From NCBI GenBank assembly GCA_947579665.1, contig CANPUZ010000031.1, forward strand, positions 1,206,001-1,270,000: DNA of 64,000 nucleotides, read 5' to 3'. The notes under the pieces are model-generated. The model searched no databases. It saw only the letters and a list, made by a program, of their open reading frames with translations, and was not told the DNA's origin. Source of the DNA: Sympetrum striolatum (Eukaryota > Arthropoda > Insecta > Odonata > Libellulidae). This document shows, piece after piece, positions 20,322 to 35,700 of the stretch (its first letter is position 1; the number at the start of each line of letters is the position of its first letter). Position numbers and translations under genes: made by a program.

Positions 20322-22900
20322 GCTTATTTAGTATCAACAATAATTATACCTACCACCAGAATTAATGGGGATCGATTTTGAGCAATTTTAAATTTGCGAT
20401 TTTTACAAATTTTCAAACGCTTATATCTCGCTTATTGGCAATGATAGCGCAAAACGAATGCTTATTTAGTATCAACAATAATTATACCTACCACCAGAAT
20501 TAATGGGGATCGATTTTGAGCAATTTTAAATTTGCGATTTTTCAAATTTTCAAACGCTTATATCTCGCTTATTTGCAATGATAGCGCAAAACGAATGCTT
20601 ATTTAGTATCAACAATAATTATACCTACCACCAGAATTAATGGGGATCGATTTTGAGCAATTTTAAATTTGCGATTTTTCAAATTTTCAAACGCTTATAT
20701 CTCGCTTATTTGCAATGATAGCGCAAAACGAATGCTTATTTAGTATCAACAATAATTATACCTACCACCAGAATTAATGGGGATCGATTTTGAGCAATTT
20801 TAAATTTGCGATTTTTCAAATTTTCAAACGCTTATATCTCGCTTATTTGCAATGATAGCGCAAAACGAATGCTTATTTAGTATCAACAATAATTATACCT
20901 ACCACCAGAAATAATGAGGATCGATTTTGAGCAATTTTAAATTTGCGATTTTTCAAATTTTCAAACGCTTATATCTCGCTTATTTGCAATGATAGCGCAA
21001 AACGAATGCTTATTTAGTATCAACAATAATTATACCTACCACCAGAATTAATGGGGATCGATTTTGAGCAATTTTAAATTTGCGATTTTTCAAATTTTCA
21101 AACGCTTATATCTCGCTTATTTGCAATGATAGCGCAAAACGAATGCTTATTTAGTATCAACAATAATTATACCTACCACCAGAATTAATGGGGATCGATT
21201 TTGAGCAATTTTAAATTTGCGATTTTTCAAATTTTCAAACGCTTATATCTCGCTTATTTGCAATGATAGCGCAAAACGAATGCTTATTTAGTATCAACAA
21301 TAATTATACCTACCACCAGAATTGATGGGGATCGATTTTGAGCAATTTTAAATTTGCGATTTTTCAAATTTTCAAACGCTTATATCTCGCTTATTTGCAA
21401 TGATATCGCAAAACGAATGCTTATTTAGTATCAACAATAATTATACCTACCACCAGAATTAATGGGGATCGATTTTGAGCAATTTTAAATTTGCGATTTT
21501 TCAAATTTTCAAACGCTTATATCTCGCTTATTTGCAATGATAGCGCAAAACGAATGCTTATTTAGTATCAACAATAATTATACCTACCACCAGAATTAAT
21601 GGGGATCGATTTTGAGCAATTTTAAATTTGCAATTTTTCAAACGCTTATATCTCGCTTATTTGCAATGATAGCGCAAAACGAATGCTTATTTAGTATCAA
21701 CAATAATTATACCTACCACCAGAATTAATAGGGATCGATTTTGAGCAATTTTAAATTTGCGATTTTTCAAATTTTCAAACGCTTATATCTCGCTTATTGG
21801 CAATGATAGCGCAAAACGAATGCTTATTTAGTATCAACAATAATTATACCTACCACCAGAATTAATGGGGATCGATTTTGAGCAATTTTAAATTTGCGAT
21901 TTTTCAAATTTTCAAACGCTTATATCTCGCTTATTTGCAATGATAGCGCAAAACGAATGCTTATTTAGTATCAACAATAATTATACCTACCACCAGAATT
22001 AATGGGGATCGATTTTGAGCAATTTTAAATTTGCGATTTTTCAAATTTTCAAACGCTTATATCTCGCTTATTTGCAATGATAGCGCAAAACGAATGCTTA
22101 TTTAGTATCAACAATAATTATACCTACCACCAGAATTAATGGGGATCGATTTTGAGCAATTTTAAATTTGCGATTTTTCAAATTTTCAAACGCTTATATC
22201 TCGCTTATTTGCAATGATAGCGCAAAACGAATGCTTATTTAGTATCAACAATAATTATACCTACCACCAGAATTAATAGGGATCGATTTTGAGCAATTTT
22301 AAATTTGCGATTTTTCAAATTTTCAAACGCTTATATCTCGCTTATTTGCAATGATAGCGCAAAACGAATGCTTATTTAGTATCAACAATAATTATACCTA
22401 CCACCAGAATTAATGGGGATCGATTTTGAGCAATTTTAAATTTGCGATTTTTCAAATTTTCAAACGCTTATATCTCGCTTATTTGCAATGATAGCGCAAA
22501 ACGAATGCTTATTTAGTATCAACAATAATTATACCTACCACCAGAATTAATGGGGATCGATTTTGAGCAATTTTAAATTTGCGATTTTTCAAATTTTCAA
22601 ACGCTTATATCTCGCTTATTTGCAATGATAGCGCAAAACAAATGCTTATTTAGTAATAACAATAATTATACCTACCACCAGAATTAATGGGGATCGATTT
22701 TGAGCAATTTTAAATTTGCGATTTTTCAAATTTTCAAACGCTTATATCTCGCTTATTTGCAATGATAGCGCAAAACGAATGCTTATTTAGTATCAACAAT
22801 AATTATACCTACCACCAGAATTAATTGGGATCGATTTTGAGCAATTTTAAATTTGCGATTTTTCAAATTTTCAAACGCTTATATCTCGCTTATTTGCAAT

Positions 22901-24430
22901 GCTAGCGCAAAACGAATGCTTATTTAGTATCAACAATAATTATACCTACCACCAGAATTAATGGGGATCGATTTTGAGCAATTTTAAATTTGCGATTTTT
23001 CAAATTTTCAAACGCTTATATCTCGCTTATTTGCAATGATAGCGCAAAACGAATGCTTATTTAGTATCAACAATAATTATACCTACCACCAGAATTAATG
23101 GGGATCGATTTTGAGCAATTTTAAATTTGCGATTTTTCAAATTTTCAAACGCTTATATCTCGCTTATTTGCAATGATAGCGCAAAACGAATGCTAATTTA
23201 GTATCAACAATAATTATACCTACCACCAGAATTAATGGGGATCGATTTTGAGCAATTTTAAATTTGCGATTTTTCAAATTTTCAAACGCTTATATCTCGC
23301 TTATTTGCAATGATAGCGCAAAACGAATGCTTATTTAGTATCAACAATAATTATACCTACCACCAGAATTAATGGGGATCGATTTTGAGCAATTTTAAAT
23401 TTGCGATTTTTCAAATTTTCAAACGCTTATATCTCGCTTATTTGCAATGATAGCGCAAAACGAATGCTTATTTAGTATCAACAATAATTATACCTACCAC
23501 CAGAATTAATGGGGATCGATTTTGAGCAATTTTAAATTTGCAATTTTTCAAATTTTCAAACGCTTATATCTCGCTTATTTGCAATGCTAGCGCAAAACGA
23601 ATGCTTATTTAGTATCAACAATAATTATACCTACCACCAGAATTAATATGGATCGATTTTGAGCAATTTTAAATTTGCGATTTTTCAAATTTTCAAACGC
23701 TTATATCTCGCTTATTTGCAATGATAGCGCAAAACGAATGCTTATTTAGTATCAACAATAATTATACCTACCACCAGAATTAATGGGGATCGATTTTGAG
23801 CAATTTTAAATTTGCGATTTTTCAAATTTTCAAACGCTTATATCTCGCTTATTTGCAATGATAGCGCAAAACGAATGCTTATTTAGTATCAACAATAATT
23901 ATACCTACCACCAGAATTAATGGGGATCGATTTTGAGCAATTTTAAATTTGCGATTTTTCAAATTTTCAAACGCTTATATCTCGCTTATTTGCAATGCTA
24001 GCGCAAAACGAATGCTTATTTAGTATCAACAATAATTATACCTACCACCAGAATTAATGGGGATCGATTTTGAGCAATTTTAAATTTGCGATTTTTCAAA
24101 TTTTCAAACGCTTATATCTCGCTTATTTGCAATGAAAGCGCAAAACGAATGCTTATTTAGTATCAACAATAATTATACCTACCACCAGAATTAATGGGGA
24201 TCGATTTTGAGCAATTTTAAATTTGCGATTTTTCAAATTTTCAAACGCTTATATCTCGCTTATTTGCAATGATAGCGCAAAACGAATGCTAATTTAGTAT
24301 CAACAATAATTATACCTACCACCAGAATTAATGGGGATCGATTTTGAGCAATTTTAAATTTGCGATTTTTCAAATTTTCAAACGCTTATATCTCGCTTAT
24401 TTGCAATGATAGCGCAAAACGAATGCTTAT
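22901..24430. repeat. 1,096-bp (8-monomer) higher-order repeat, left
   Basis: Rare variants recur at exactly 1,096 bp: GCTAGCGC at 22,901 and 23,997, and TGCTAATTTAG at 23,191 and 24,287. The flanking monomers are near consensus, so this is a local, roughly two-copy, 8-mer duplication. Confidence 0.7.
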
Positions 24431-26819
24431 TTAGTATCAACAATAATTATACCTACCACCAGAATTAATGGGGATCGATTTTGAGCAATTTTAAATTTGC
24501 GATTTTTCAAATTTTCAAACGCTTATATCTCGCTTATTTGCAATGATAGCGCAAAACGAATGCTTATTTAGTATCAACAATAATTATACCTACCACCAGA
24601 ATTAATGGGGATCGATTTTGAGCAATTTTAAATTTGCAATTTTTCAAATTTTCAAACGCTTATATCTCGCTTATTTGCAATGATAGCGCAAAACGAATGC
24701 TTATTTAGTATCAACAATAATTATACCTACCACCAGAATTGATGTGGATCGATTTTGAGCAATTTTAAATTTGCGATTTTTCAAATTTTCAAACGCTTAT
24801 ATCTCGCTTATTTGCAATGATAGCGCAAAACGAATGCTTATTAAGTATCAACAATAATTATACCTACCACCAGAATTAATGGGGATCGATTTTGAGCAAT
24901 TTTAAATTTGCGATTTTTCAAATTTTCAAACGCTTATATCTCGCTTATTTGCAATGATAGCGTAAAACGAATGCTTATTTAGTATCAACAATAATTATAC
25001 CTACCACCAGAATTAATGGGGATCGATTTTGAGCAATTTTAAATTAGCGATTTTTCAAATTTTCAAACGCTTATATCTCGCTTATTTGCAATGATAGCGC
25101 AAAACGAATTCTTATTTAGTATCAACAATAATTATACCTACCACCAGAATTAATGGGGATCGATTTTGAGCAATTTTAAATTTGCGATTTTTCAAACGCT
25201 TATATCTCGCTTATTTGCAATGATAGCGCAAAACGAATGCTTATTTAGTATCAACAATAATTATACCTACCACCAGAATTAATGGGGATCGATTTTGAGC
25301 AATTTTAAATTTGCGATTTTTCAAATTTTCAAACGCTTATATCTCGCTTATTTGCAATGATAGCGCAAAACGAATGCTTATTTAGTATCAACAATAATTA
25401 TACCTACCACCAGAATTAATGGGGATCGATTTTGAGCAATTTTAAATTTGCGATTTTTCAAATTTTCAAACGCTTATATCTCGCTTATTGGCAATGATAG
25501 CGCAAAACGAATGCTTATTTAGTATCAACAATAATTATACCTACCACCAGAATTAATACGGATCGATTTTGAGTAATTTTAAATTTGCGATTTTTCAAAT
25601 TTTCAAACGCTTATATCTCGCTTATTTGCAATGATAGCGCAAAACGAATGCTTATTTAGTATCAACAATAATTATACCTACCACCAGAATTAATGGGGAT
25701 CGATTTTGAGCAATTTCAAATTTGCGATTTTTCAAATTTTCAAACGCTTATATCTCGCTTATTTGCAATGATAGCGCAAAACGAATGCTTATTTAGTATC
25801 AACAATAATTATACCTACCACCAGAATTAATGGGGATCGATTTTGAGCAATTTTAAATTTGCGATTTTTCAAATTTTCAAACGCTTATATCTCGCTTATT
25901 TGCAATGATAGCGCAAAACAAATGCTTATTTAGTATCAACAATAATTATACCTACCACCAGAATTAATAAGGATCGATTTTGAGCAATTTTAAATTTGCG
26001 ATTTTTCAAATTTTCAAACGCTTATATCTCGCTTATTTGCAATGATAGCGCAAAACGAATGCTTATTTAGTATCAACAATAATTATACCTACCACCAGAA
26101 TTAATAAGGATCGATTTTGAGCAATTTTAAATTTGCGATTTTTCAAAATTTCAAACGCTTATATCTCGCTTATTTGCAATGATAGCGCAAAACAAATGCT
26201 TATTTAGTATCAACAATAATTATACCTACCACCAGAATTAATGGGGATCGATTTTGAGCAATTTTAAATTTGCGATTTTTCAAATTTTCAATCGCTTATA
26301 TCTCGCTTATTTGCAATGATAGCGCAAAACGAATGCTTATTTAGTATCAACAATAATTATACCTACCACCAGAATTAATGGGGATCGATTTTGAGCAATT
26401 TTAAATTTGCGATTTTTCAAATTTTCAAACGCTTATATCTCGCTTATTTGCAATGATAGCGCAAAACGAATGCTTATTTAGTATCAACAATAATTATACC
26501 TACCACCAGAATTAATGGGGATCGATTTTGAGCAATTTTAAATTTGCGATTTTTCAAATTTTCAAACGCTTATATCTCGCTTATTTGCAATGATAGCGCA
26601 AAACGAATGCTTATTTAGTATCAACAATAATTATACCTACCAACAGAATTAATAAAGATCGATTTTGAGCAATTTTAAATTTGCGATTTTTCAAATTTTC
26701 AAACGCTTATATCTCGCTTGTTTGCAATGATAGCGCAAAACGAATGCTTAGTTAGTATCAACAATAATTATACCTACCACCAGAATTAATGGGGATCGAT
26801 TTTGAGCAATTTTAAATTT

Positions 26820-29700
26820 GCGATTTTTCAAATTTTCAAACGCTTATATCTCGCTTATTTGCAATGATAGCGCAAAACGAATGCTTATTTAGTATCAACA
26901 ATAATTATACCTACCACCAGAATTAATGGGGATCGATTTTGAGCAATTTTTAATTTGCGATTTTTCAAATTTTCAAACGCTTAAATCTCGCTTATTTGCA
27001 ATGAAAGCGCAAAACGAATGCTTATTTAGTATCAACAATAATTATACCTACCAACAGAATTAATAAAGATCGATTTTGAGCAATTTTAAATTTGCGAATT
27101 TTCAAATTTTCAAACGCTTATATCTCGCTTATTTGCAATGATAGCGCAAAACGAATGCTTATTTAGTATCAACAATAATTATACCTACCACCAGAATTAA
27201 TAGGGATCGATTTTGAGCAATTTTAAATTTGCGATTTTTCAGATTTTCAAACGCTTATATCTCGCTTGTTTGCAATGATAGCGCAAAACGAATGCTTATT
27301 TAGTATCAACAATAATTATACCTACCACCAGAATTAATAGGGATCGATTTTGAGCAATTTTAAATTTGCGATTTTTCAAATTTTCAAACGCTTATATCTC
27401 GCTTGTTTGCAATGATAGCGCAAAACGAATGCTTATTTAGTATCAACAATAATTATACCTACCACCAGAATTAATATGGATCGATTTTGAGCAATTTTAA
27501 ATTTGCGATTTTTCAAATTTTCAAACGCTTATATCTCGCTTATTTGCAATGATAGCGCAAAACGAATGCTTATTTAGTATCAACAATAATAATACCTACC
27601 ACCAGAATTAATGGGGATCAATTTTGAGCAATTTTAATTTGCGATTTTTCAAATTTTCAAACGCTTATATCACGCTTATTTGCAATGATAGCGCAAAACG
27701 AATGCTTATTTAGTATCAACAATAATTATACCTACCACCAGAATTAATGGGGATAGATTTTGAGCAATTTTAAATTTGCGATTTTTCAAATTTTCAAACG
27801 CTTATAACTCGCTTATTTGCAATGATAGCGCAAAACGAATGCTTATTTAGTATCAACAATAATTATACCTACCACCAGAATTAATGGCGATCGATTTTGA
27901 GCAATTTTAAATTTGCAATGATAGCGCAAAACGAATGCTTATTTAGTATCAACAATAATTATACCTACCACCAGAATCAATGGGGATCGATTTTGAGCAA
28001 TTTTATATTTGCGATTTTTCAAATTTTCAAACGCTTATATCTCGATTATTTGCAATGATAGCGCAAAACGAATGCTTATTTAGTATCAACATTAATTATA
28101 CCTACCACCAGAATTAATGGGGATCGATTTTGAGCAATTTTAAATTTGCGATTTTTCACATTTTTAAACGCTTATATCTCGCTTATTTGCAATGATAGCG
28201 CAAAACGAATGCTTATTTAGTATCAACAATAATTATACCTACCACCAGAATTAATAAGGATCGATTTTGAGCAATTTTAAATTTGCGATTTTTCAAATTT
28301 TCAAACGCTTATATCTCGCTTATTTGCAATGATAGCGCAAAACGAATGCTTATTTAGTATCAACAATAATTATACCTACCACCAGAATTAATGGGGATCG
28401 ATTTTGAGCAATTTTTAATTTGCGATTTTTCAAATTTTCAAACGCTAAAATCTCGCTTATTTGCAATGAAAGCGCAAAACGAATGCTTATTTAGTATCAA
28501 CAATAATTATACCTACCAACAGAATTAATAAAGATCGATTTTGAGCAATTTTAAATTTGCGAATTTTCAAATTTTCAAACGCTTATATCTCGCTTATTTG
28601 CAATGATAGCGCAAAACGAATGCTTATTTAGTATCAACAATAATTATACCTACCACCAGAATTAATAGGGATCGATTTTGAGCAATTTTAAATTTGCGAT
28701 TTATCAGATTTTCAAACGCTTATATCTCGCTTGTTTGCAATGATAGCGCAAAACGAATGCTTATTTAGTATCAACAATAATTATACCTACCACCAGAATT
28801 AATAGGGATCGATTTTGAGCAATTTTAAATTTGCGATTTTTCAAATTTTCAAACGCTTATATCTCGCTTGTTTGCAATGATAGCGCAAAACGAATGCTTA
28901 TTTAGTATCAACAATAATTATACCTACCACCAGAATTAATATGGATCGATTTTGAGCAATTTTAAATTTGCGATTTTTCAAATTTTCAAACGCTTATATC
29001 TCGCTTATTTGCAATGATAGCGCAAAACGAATGCTTATTTAGTATCAACAATAATTATACCTACCACCAGAATTAATAGGGATCAATTTTGAGCAATTTT
29101 AATTTGCGATTTTTCAAATTTTCAAACGCTTATATCACGCTTATTTGCAATGATAGCGCAAAACGAATGCTTATTTAGTATCAACAATAATTATACCTAC
29201 CACCAGAATTAATGGGGATAGATTTTGAGCAATTTTAAATTTGCGATTTTTCAAATTTTCAAACGCTTATAACTCGCTTATTTGCAATGATAGCGCAAAA
29301 CGAATGCTTATTTAGTATCAACAATAATTATACCTACCACCAGAATTAATGGCGATCGATTTTGAGCAATTTTAAATTTGCAATGATAGCGCAAAACGAA
29401 TGCTTATTTAGTATCAACAATAATTATACCTACCACCAGAATCAATGGGGATCGATTTTGAGCAATTTTATATTTGCGATTTTTCAAATTTTCAAACGCT
29501 TATATCTCGATTATTTGCAATGATAGCGCAAAACGAATGCTTATTTAGTATCAACATTAATTATACCTACCACCAGAATTAATGGGGATCGATTTTGAGC
29601 AATTTTAAATTTGCGATTTTTCACATTTTTAAACGCTTATATCTCGCTTATTTGCAATGATAGCGCAAAACGAATGCTTATTTAGTATCAACAATAATTA
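26820..29700. repeat. 1,465-bp higher-order repeat (11 monomers, one of 96 bp), two copies
   Basis: TAATGGCGATCG 96-bp monomers lie 1,465 bp apart (27,881 and 29,346), as do the GCAATTTTTAATTTG monomer (26,941/28,406) and the TCACATTTTTAAACG monomer. The length equals ten 137-bp units plus 96 bp minus one base. The copies differ at several sites, for example GCTTAAATC versus GCTAAAATC. The pair is repeated in the second 7,773-bp copy (about 34,590-37,470). Confidence 0.85.
27881..27926. repeat. 96-bp deletion monomer (representative site)
   Basis: Here TAAATTTGC passes straight to AATGATAGC, removing 41 bp that in full monomers lie between two copies of ATTTGC. The same deletion occurs at about 27,881, 29,346, 30,405, 31,732, 35,654, 37,119, 38,178, 39,505, 43,440, 62,170 and 62,950. 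Every deleted monomer also carries TGGCGATCG in place of TGGGGATCG, which points to a single origin. Confidence 0.9.
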
Positions 29701-32700
29701 TACCTACCAACAGAATTAATGGGGATCGATTTTGAGCAATTTTAAATTTGCGATTTTTCAAATTTTCAAACGCTTATATCTCGCTTATTTGCAATGATAG
29801 CGCAAAACGAATGCTTATTTAGTATCAACAATAATTATACCTACCACCAGAATTAATGGGGATCGATTTTGAGCAATTTTAAATTTGCGATTTTTCAAAT
29901 TTTCAAACGCTTATATCTCGCTTATTTGCAATGATAGCGCAAAACGAATGCCTATTTAGTATCAACAATAATTATACCTACCACCAGAATTAATAGGGAT
30001 CGATTTTGAGCAATTTTAAATTTGCGATTTTTCAAATTTTCAAACAGTTATATCTCGCTTATTTGCAATGATAGCGCAAAACGAATGCTTATTTAGTATA
30101 AACAATAATTATACCTACCACCAGAATTAATAGGGATCGATTTTGAGCAATTTAAAATTTGCGATTTTTCAAATTTTCAAACGCTTATATCTCGCTTATT
30201 TGCAATGAAAGCGCAAAACGAATGCTTATTTAGTATCAACAATAATTATACCTACCACCAGAATTAATGGCGATCGATTTTGAGCAATTTTAATTTGCGA
30301 TTTTTCAAATTTTCAAACGCTTATATCTCGCTTATTTGCAATGATAGCGCAAAACGAATGCTTATTTAGTATCAACAATAATTATACCTACCACCAGAAT
30401 TAATGGCGATCGATTTTGAGCAATTTTAAATTTGCAATGATAGCGCAAAACGAATGCTTATTTAGTATCAACAATAATTATACCTACCACCAGAATTAAT
30501 AGGGTTCGATTTTGAGCAATTTTAAATTTGCGATTTTTCAAATTTTCAAACGCTTATATCTCGCTTATTTGCAATGATAGCGCAAAACGAATGCTTATTT
30601 AGTATCAACAATAATTATACCTACCACCAGAATTAATAGGGATCGATTTTGAGCAATTTTAAATTTGCGATTTTTCAAATTTTCAAACGCTAATATCTCG
30701 CTTATTTGCAATGATAGCGCAAAACGAATGCTTAATTAGTATCAACAATAATTATACCTACCACCAGAATTAATATGGATCGATTTTGAGCAATTTTAAA
30801 TTTGCGATTTTTCAAATTTTCAAACGCTTATATCTCGCTTATTTGCAATGATAGCGCAAAACGAATGCTTATTTAGTATCAACAATAATTATACCTACCA
30901 CCAAATTTAATGGGGATCGATTTTGAGCAATTTTAAATTTGCGATTTTTCAAATTTTCAAACGCATATATATCTCGCTTATTTGCAATGATAGCGCAAAA
31001 CGAATGCTCATTTAGTATCAACAATAATTATACCTACCACCAGAATTAATGGGGATCGATTTTGAGCAATTTTAAATTTGCGATTTTTCAAATTTTCAAA
31101 CGCTTATATCTCCCTGATTTGCAATGATAGCGCAAAACGAATGCTTATTTAGTATCAACAATAATTATACCTACCACCAGAATTAATAGGGATCGATTTT
31201 AAGCAATTTTAAATTTGCGATTTTTCAAATTTTCAAACGCTTATATCTCGCTTATTTGCAATGATAGTGCGAAACGAATGCTTATTTAGTATCAACAATA
31301 ATTATACCTACCACCAGAATTAATGGGGATAGATTTTGAGCAATTTTAAATTTGCGATTTTTCAAATTTTCAAACGCTTATATCTCGCTTATTTACAATG
31401 ATAGCGCAAAACGAATGCTTATTTAGTATCAACAATAATTATACCTACTTCCAGAATTAATGGGGATCGATTTTGAGCAATTTTAAATTTGCGATTTTTA
31501 TAATTTTCAAACGCTTATATCTCGCTTATTTGCAATGATAGCGCAAAACGAATGCTTATTTAGTATCAACAATAATTATACCTACCACCAGAATTAATAG
31601 GGATCGATTTTGAGCAATTTAAAATTTGCGATTTTTCAAATTTTCAAACGCTTATATCTCGCTTATTTGCAATGATAGCGCAAAACGAATGCTTATTTAG
31701 TATCAACAATAATTATACCTACCACCAGAATTAATGGCGATCGATTTTGAGCAATTTTAAATTTGCAATGATAGCGCAAAACGAATGCTTATTTAGTATC
31801 AACAATAATTATACCTACCACCAGAATTAATAGGGATCGATTTTGTGCAATTTTAAATTTGCGATTTTTCAAATTTTCAAACGCTTATATCTCGCTTATT
31901 TGCAATGATAGCGCAAAACGAATGCCTATTTAGTATTAACAATAATTTTACCTACCACCAGAATTAATGGGGATCGATTTTGAACAATTTTAAATTTGCG
32001 ATTTTTCAAATTTTCAAACGCTTATATCTCATTTATTTGCAATGATAGCGCAAAACGAATGCTTATTTAGTATCAACAATAATTATACCTACCACCAGAA
32101 TTAATGGGGATCGATTTTGAGCAATTTTAAATTTGCGATTTTTCAAATTTTCAAACAGTTATATCTCGCTTATTTGCAATGATAGCGCAAAACGAATGCT
32201 TATTTAGTATTAACAATAATTATACCTACCACCAGATTTAATGGGGATCGATTTTGAGCAATTTTAAATTTGCGATTTTTCAAATTTTCAAACGCTTATA
32301 TCTCGCTTATTTGCAATGATAGCGCAAAACGAATGCTTATTTAGTATCAACAATAATTATACCTACCACCAGAATTAATGGGGATCGATTTTGAGCAATT
32401 TTAAATTTGCAATTTTTCAAATTTTCAAACGCTTATATCTCGCTTATTTGCAATGATAGCGCAAAACGAATGCTTATTTAGTATCAACAATAATTATACC
32501 TACCACCAGAATTGATGTGGATCGATTTTGAGCAATTTTAAATTTGCGATTTTTCAAATTTTCAAACGCTTATATCTCGCTTATTTGCAATGATAGCGCA
32601 AAACGAATGCTTATTAAGTATCAACAATAATTATACCTACCACCAGAATTAATGGGGATCGATTTTGAGCAATTTTAAATTTGCGATTTTTCAAATTTTC

Positions 32701-35700
32701 AAACGCTTATATCTCGCTTATTTGCAATGATAGCGTAAAACGAATGCTTATTTAGTATCAACAATAATTATACCTACCACCAGAATTAATGGGGATCGAT
32801 TTTGAGCAATTTTAAATTAGCGATTTTTCAAATTTTCAAACGCTTATATCTCGCTTATTTGCAATGATAGCGCAAAACGAATTCTTATTTAGTATCAACA
32901 ATAATTATACCTACCACCAGAATTAATGGGGATCGATTTTGAGCAATTTTAAATTTGCGATTTTTCAAACGCTTATATCTCGCTTATTTGCAATGATAGC
33001 GCAAAACGAATGCTTATTTAGTATCAACAATAATTATACCTACCACCAGAATTAATGGGGATCGATTTTGAGCAATTTTAAATTTGCGATTTTTCAAATT
33101 TTCAAACGCTTATATCTCGCTTATTTGCAATGATAGCGCAAAACGAATGCTTATTTAGTATCAACAATAATTATACCTACCACCAGAATTAATGGGGATC
33201 GATTTTGAGCAATTTTAAATTTGCGATTTTTCAAATTTTCAAACGCTTATATCTCGCTTATTGGCAATGATAGCGCAAAACGAATGCTTATTTAGTATCA
33301 ACAATAATTATACCTACCACCAGAATTAATACGGATCGATTTTGAGTAATTTTAAATTTGCGATTTTTCAAATTTTCAAACGCTTATATCTCGCTTATTT
33401 GCAATGATAGCGCAAAACGAATGCTTATTTAGTATCAACAATAATTATACCTACCACCAGAATTAATGGGGATCGATTTTGAGCAATTTCAAATTTGCGA
33501 TTTTTCAAATTTTCAAACGCTTATATCTCGCTTATTTGCAATGATAGCGCAAAACGAATGCTTATTTAGTATCAACAATAATTATACCTACCACCAGAAT
33601 TAATGGGGATCGATTTTGAGCAATTTTAAATTTGCGATTTTTCAAATTTTCAAACGCTTATATCTCGCTTATTTGCAATGATAGCGCAAAACAAATGCTT
33701 ATTTAGTATCAACAATAATTATACCTACCACCAGAATTAATAAGGATCGATTTTGAGCAATTTTAAATTTGCGATTTTTCAAATTTTCAAACGCTTATAT
33801 CTCGCTTATTTGCAATGATAGCGCAAAACGAATGCTTATTTAGTATCAACAATAATTATACCTACCACCAGAATTAATAAGGATCGATTTTGAGCAATTT
33901 TAAATTTGCGATTTTTCAAAATTTCAAACGCTTATATCTCGCTTATTTGCAATGATAGCGCAAAACAAATGCTTATTTAGTATCAACAATAATTATACCT
34001 ACCACCAGAATTAATGGGGATCGATTTTGAGCAATTTTAAATTTGCGATTTTTCAAATTTTCAATCGCTTATATCTCGCTTATTTGCAATGATAGCGCAA
34101 AACGAATGCTTATTTAGTATCAACAATAATTATACCTACCACCAGAATTAATGGGGATCGATTTTGAGCAATTTTAAATTTGCGATTTTTCAAATTTTCA
34201 AACGCTTATATCTCGCTTATTTGCAATGATAGCGCAAAACGAATGCTTATTTAGTATCAACAATAATTATACCTACCACCAGAATTAATGGGGATCGATT
34301 TTGAGCAATTTTAAATTTGCGATTTTTCAAATTTTCAAACGCTTATATCTCGCTTATTTGCAATGATAGCGCAAAACGAATGCTTATTTAGTATCAACAA
34401 TAATTATACCTACCAACAGAATTAATAAAGATCGATTTTGAGCAATTTTAAATTTGCGATTTTTCAAATTTTCAAACGCTTATATCTCGCTTGTTTGCAA
34501 TGATAGCGCAAAACGAATGCTTAGTTAGTATCAACAATAATTATACCTACCACCAGAATTAATGGGGATCGATTTTGAGCAATTTTAAATTTGCGATTTT
34601 TCAAATTTTCAAACGCTTATATCTCGCTTATTTGCAATGATAGCGCAAAACGAATGCTTATTTAGTATCAACAATAATTATACCTACCACCAGAATTAAT
34701 GGGGATCGATTTTGAGCAATTTTTAATTTGCGATTTTTCAAATTTTCAAACGCTTAAATCTCGCTTATTTGCAATGAAAGCGCAAAACGAATGCTTATTT
34801 AGTATCAACAATAATTATACCTACCAACAGAATTAATAAAGATCGATTTTGAGCAATTTTAAATTTGCGAATTTTCAAATTTTCAAACGCTTATATCTCG
34901 CTTATTTGCAATGATAGCGCAAAACGAATGCTTATTTAGTATCAACAATAATTATACCTACCACCAGAATTAATAGGGATCGATTTTGAGCAATTTTAAA
35001 TTTGCGATTTTTCAGATTTTCAAACGCTTATATCTCGCTTGTTTGCAATGATAGCGCAAAACGAATGCTTATTTAGTATCAACAATAATTATACCTACCA
35101 CCAGAATTAATAGGGATCGATTTTGAGCAATTTTAAATTTGCGATTTTTCAAATTTTCAAACGCTTATATCTCGCTTGTTTGCAATGATAGCGCAAAACG
35201 AATGCTTATTTAGTATCAACAATAATTATACCTACCACCAGAATTAATATGGATCGATTTTGAGCAATTTTAAATTTGCGATTTTTCAAATTTTCAAACG
35301 CTTATATCTCGCTTATTTGCAATGATAGCGCAAAACGAATGCTTATTTAGTATCAACAATAATAATACCTACCACCAGAATTAATGGGGATCAATTTTGA
35401 GCAATTTTAATTTGCGATTTTTCAAATTTTCAAACGCTTATATCACGCTTATTTGCAATGATAGCGCAAAACGAATGCTTATTTAGTATCAACAATAATT
35501 ATACCTACCACCAGAATTAATGGGGATAGATTTTGAGCAATTTTAAATTTGCGATTTTTCAAATTTTCAAACGCTTATAACTCGCTTATTTGCAATGATA
35601 GCGCAAAACGAATGCTTATTTAGTATCAACAATAATTATACCTACCACCAGAATTAATGGCGATCGATTTTGAGCAATTTTAAATTTGCAATGATAGCGC

